From the NCBI GenBank assembly GCA_030695285.1, contig JAUYTF010000079.1, positions 1 to 5,969 of the forward strand: a DNA stretch of 5,969 bases. The letters are read 5' to 3'. The position numbers and the translations under genes are program-made. Shown in pieces: positions 4,270 to 5,969 of the stretch; position 1 is the first letter of the stretch; the number at the start of each line of letters is the position of its first letter. The DNA is from Eubacteriales bacterium. GTDB taxonomy: Bacteria > Bacillota > Clostridia > Christensenellales > CAG-138. The notes under the pieces are model-generated. The model had not been told where the DNA came from. It saw only the letters and a program-made list of their open reading frames with translations, and did not search any database.

Positions 4270-5969
4270 ATGAAAACAAAACCAAACAATTCGGGGCGCA
4301 GACTACTGCCACTGCTGCTGATGTTGTTGTTGGCGGCGATCGCGATTGGCGGGTGCGTCCAGTTACCTGAGGAACCGCAGGTGACGGAACCCACACCAAC
4401 AGAAGAAAGCATAGCTGCTGAAACGCAGCAGAATCAAATCACGCTGGACGCAGGCAGTGATTCTGCGGCGATACGGGAAGCCTTAGCCGCATTGGATCCG
4501 GACGGCACATTAACTTTTGCAGCGGGAACATATGCACTGGATAAAGCATTGGTTTTAGAAAAGTCGGTCCTTATTAAAGGCGCAGGAGCGGGATTAACCA
4601 TCATTACGACTACTGACGGCGAAGTCGTTCTAAGCTATAATGGTTCAGGCAATCTACGTCTTGAGGGGATATCCTTTGTATACACCGGACCAGGAACGGC
4701 TGACGTGGTATCGCTTTCAAACGCCGCCGTGCACGTTGAAAACTGTGAGTTCTCCGGCGCAGTCTATGATGAAGCGACGGATAAAGGCGGACAGGGCCTT
4801 TGCATCAGCGGCAAGAGCACGGGGAAGGTCATAAACGCAAAGGCCTCAGAGAATGGTGCGAACGGCATATGTATCGACGGGCAGTCAGTTGTGGACATTG
4901 AAAGCTGTGTGGCCGTAAACAATGCGCAATCTGGCCTTGCATACCTTGGTGAATCCGGCGGAACTGCTTCGGGCAACGAGTGCACACAAAACGCAATAAA
5001 CGGCATCGCGATAGAGGACAGAGCCTCCCCCGTTGTTGACGGCAACACATGCTCTGAAAACGAGTGGTGCGGCATACGCGCATCAAGTAATCAGGAGATT
5101 ACTATCAAAAACAATACGTGCAGCGGCAACAAACACAGCGGCATTTCCATTTCGGAGCAGGGGATTGCGCTTGTGGAAAACAACGACTGCTCCGGCAATG
5201 CCGAGGTTGGTATATACATCACAGGTGACTCAGTATCAACGGTTAAGAACAATACGTGCAGCGGTAACAAACACAGCGGCATTATCGTTGCGGAGCAGCG
5301 GAATGCGCTTGTGGAAAACAACGATTGCTCCGGCAATGACTATGTTGGTATATACATCACAGGGGACTCAGTATCAACGGTTAAGAACAATACGTGCAGC
5401 GGCAACGGTGTAGACGGTATACTCGCAGCCGAACAATCTACAACGATCATGGATGAAAATATCTGCCGCGATAATCAATGGAATGGCCTTAGGATTACAG
5501 ATGATGCCGAGGCGGCTGTCAAGAACGCAAAATGTACAGGCAACGTTTATAACGGCATCTCTGTGTCGGCTCAGGCACGTGCCGTTATTGAAGACAGCGA
5601 TTGCTCGGATAACACTGGTGTTGGTATTAAAGTTTATGATAGCGCCAATGCATCAATAAAGGGCACGAGTTGCCGCAACAACAGTCTTGGTATACTGATT
5701 GAAACGTTGTCAGAGGAAGCGGTGCCTCTAGCGGACATTGACTGCAGCAACAACAAAGAACGCGGGATCAGCATTAGTGCCGGAAGCGCGTCCATAAAAA
5801 ACGCCATGTGCAATAACAATGGCGGAACTGGCATCAGTGTGACGTATCAGGCAATTGCCGTCATCATAGAAGAGAGCGATTGCTCCGACAATGCGTCTTG
5901 GGGGATAGATGTTTATGGAACGGCTCATTCAACAATGCGGGGAAACACCTGCCGCAAAAACGGTTATGA
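4270..5969 (+). CDS. Lipoprotein with right-handed parallel beta-helix repeats (partial, runs off the window)
   Basis: GGGAGG at 4259-4264 ends 5 nt before the ATG. The frame is open to the window end (566 codons plus two bases); the apparent TGA at 5967 is out of frame. Residues 10-28 form a signal peptide with a basic start and leucine-rich core, ending in a lipobox-like IGGC with Cys29 as the predicted lipidated residue. A Pro/Thr/Glu-rich linker follows (about 30-60). Residues about 64-165 resemble the entry of pectate-lyase-like beta-helices (GTLTFAAGTYALDKALVL, SVLIKGAGAG). From about 190 on, 23-residue coils repeat as NNxCSGNxxxGIxI, the pattern of Pfam Beta_helix/PbH1 proteins such as NosD-like and polysaccharide-active proteins. 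Sixteen cysteines recur at near 23-residue steps (213, 238, 261, 284 and so on to 561). Its substrate is unknown: carbohydrate binding or cleavage and adhesion are both possible. Confidence 0.85.
   Translation, partial: MKTKPNNSGRRLLPLLLMLLLAAIAIGGCVQLPEEPQVTEPTPTEESIAAETQQNQITLDAGSDSAAIREALAALDPDGTLTFAAGTYALDKALVLEKSVLIKGAGAGLTIITTTDGEVVLSYNGSGNLRLEGISFVYTGPGTADVVSLSNAAVHVENCEFSGAVYDEATDKGGQGLCISGKSTGKVINAKASENGANGICIDGQSVVDIESCVAVNNAQSGLAYLGESGGTASGNECTQNAINGIAIEDRASPVVDGNTCSENEWCGIRASSNQEITIKNNTCSGNKHSGISISEQGIALVENNDCSGNAEVGIYITGDSVSTVKNNTCSGNKHSGIIVAEQRNALVENNDCSGNDYVGIYITGDSVSTVKNNTCSGNGVDGILAAEQSTTIMDENICRDNQWNGLRITDDAEAAVKNAKCTGNVYNGISVSAQARAVIEDSDCSDNTGVGIKVYDSANASIKGTSCRNNSLGILIETLSEEAVPLADIDCSNNKERGISISAGSASIKNAMCNNNGGTGISVTYQAIAVIIEESDCSDNASWGIDVYGTAHSTMRGNTCRKNGY
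5107..5406 (+). repeat. 138-bp tandem duplication inside the beta-helix gene
   Basis: Copy 1 (5107-5244) and copy 2 (5245-5382) differ at 13 of 138 positions by my hand count, about 91% identity. A third copy begins at 5383 and stays nearly identical for 24 bp to 5406 before diverging. One unit equals two 23-residue coils (46 residues), so the protein gained whole coils in frame. The level of identity indicates a recent expansion compared with the other, diverged coils. Confidence 0.85.

Noticed and set aside
5033..5413. 126-codon plus-strand ORF with internal repeats
   Set aside because: It is the shifted frame of the 138-bp duplication inside the beta-helix gene; its repeats come from the DNA duplication, not from an independent protein.
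5967..5969. TGA as the stop of the lipoprotein gene
   Set aside because: It is out of frame; the reading frame ends with a TAT codon at 5965-5967 and continues beyond the window.

Overview
The window looks like the chromosome of an anaerobic Gram-positive bacterium, most likely a clostridial Firmicute. The reasons are strong AGGAG-type ribosome binding sites, a TTGACA/TAATAT-type promoter, a HgcA with an extended N-terminus, and a lysis cassette of the kind found in Firmicute phages. The genus cannot be named from the sequence alone.

Left part (1-1806, + strand): this is the end of a regulator gene (MarR-like C-terminal helix), a small cysteine-rich ORF broken by an apparent 1-base frameshift, and then the mercury-methylation pair hgcA and hgcB, overlapping by ATGA. 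HgcA carries the diagnostic cap-helix motif NVWCAAGK and five C-terminal membrane segments. HgcB is a 2[4Fe-4S] ferredoxin. HgcA would transfer a corrinoid-bound methyl group to Hg(II), and HgcB would supply low-potential electrons to re-reduce the corrinoid and may help deliver Hg(II). Cysteine pairs or tails recur in all four products, and HgcA has an unusual leader of about 66 residues with three CC pairs.

Middle part (1903-2973, - strand, convergent with hgcAB): this is an isolated phage-type lysis cassette. It holds a peptidoglycan-binding plus NlpC/P60 endolysin, followed by a small membrane/charged protein that is split into two overlapping frames. No other phage genes are visible, so it is a remnant, a domesticated cassette, or the edge of a prophage.

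Region 2974-4269 is about 1.3 kb without a convincing intact gene. It holds three helically phased copies of TCCAAACCGTG just upstream of a good promoter, an 8-bp inverted repeat around a TATAAT, a short direct repeat, four abutting 13-bp repeats, and a short unidentified gene-end fragment (4066-4191).

Right part (4270-5969, + strand, running off the window): this is a lipoprotein made of 23-residue right-handed parallel beta-helix coils. One cysteine per coil forms a ladder, and a 138-bp internal duplication is visible at the DNA level.
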